Positions 63,759 to 64,000 of a stretch of 64,000 nt of DNA are shown piece after piece. The position numbers were made by a program, and so were the translations under genes. Numbering within the stretch: the first letter of the stretch is position 1; each line of letters starts with the position of its first letter. The stretch comes from Dolomedes plantarius. Its lineage: Eukaryota; Arthropoda; Arachnida; Araneae; Dolomedidae. The notes below the pieces were generated by a model that was not told where the DNA came from, searched no databases, and saw only the letters and a program-made list of their open reading frames with translations. The stretch covers positions 65,701,068-65,765,067 of the forward strand of contig OU015503.1 in assembly GCA_907164885.2 (NCBI GenBank). The letters run 5' to 3'.

Positions 63759-64000
63759 TCTTATTGTTTTACTTGGACCACGAAAAGTTTTCTGCACATT
63801 TAAAACTGACTAGAGAACAGAGTTTATTCGCATTCGGACATACATATATATTTTCTACAGAGATTTGCAACAGAAAAATTACGGTGTTTTTGATACCAAA
63901 ATAACAGATTTATTCATTTCAATAAATTACAGAATGTCTTCATTATCATGAGAAATGCATGTAAATAAGAGCTAATCAACCACAAACGAAAATTCAAACT

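Overview
The window is animal nuclear DNA: AT-rich, with spliced genes that use GT-AG introns of hundreds to thousands of bases, long TA/TG/GATA microsatellites, and dense cut-and-paste transposons. The mix (many Tc1/mariner lineages, hAT, Harbinger, piggyBac, MULE, a jockey-like LINE, a tRNA-derived SINE) suggests an arthropod. A spider or other chelicerate is my best guess, by inference only.

Three host-type genes can be read. (1) PSMD14/Rpn11, the deubiquitinase of the proteasome lid, lies on the minus strand (ATG at 40829, stop at 25605). Ten coding exons join in frame to 311 residues with an intact JAMM motif. (2) On the plus strand an unrecognised small gene is built from exons at 14913, 17398, 18877, 21499 and 22830, with a possible first coding exon at 12314. 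It converges on PSMD14. (3) A HARBI1-like gene lies on the minus strand (ATG at 63758, stop at 56108). Its three exons encode 339 residues of DDE_Tnp_4-type nuclease, but the third catalytic acid appears to be replaced.

Layout. 1-6200: stacked Tc1/mariner elements and a decayed reverse transcriptase of an unusual family. 6200-11000: unannotated AT-rich DNA. 11000-23500: the unknown gene and its introns, with MITEs, a mariner/Tc1 composite and a dispersed 230-bp repeat. 23500-25560: intergenic. 25560-40830: PSMD14, its introns loaded with repeats (a long-TIR foldback element, a 76-bp satellite, a piggyBac relic, a Harbinger-like MITE). 41120-45000: two Mutator-like (MULE) insertions in opposite orientation, each with its own 9-bp target duplication. 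45019-47325: a hAT element with an 8-bp duplication, invaded by three MITEs. 47340-53060: a SINE, a LINE RNase H end, a possible LTR end, a Tc1 relic, a foldback element and a recently inactivated Tc1. 53060-64000: MITEs, the HARBI1-like gene, and a Tigger/pogo element carrying a hAT MITE in its coding region.

Six fold-back MITEs with TTA/TAA target duplications (43-58 kb) carry the PIF/Harbinger target signature and sit close to the HARBI1-like gene. No prokaryotic feature, CRISPR array, rRNA or intact tRNA was seen. No single operon-like novel system was found; the best candidates for novelty are listed as findings.
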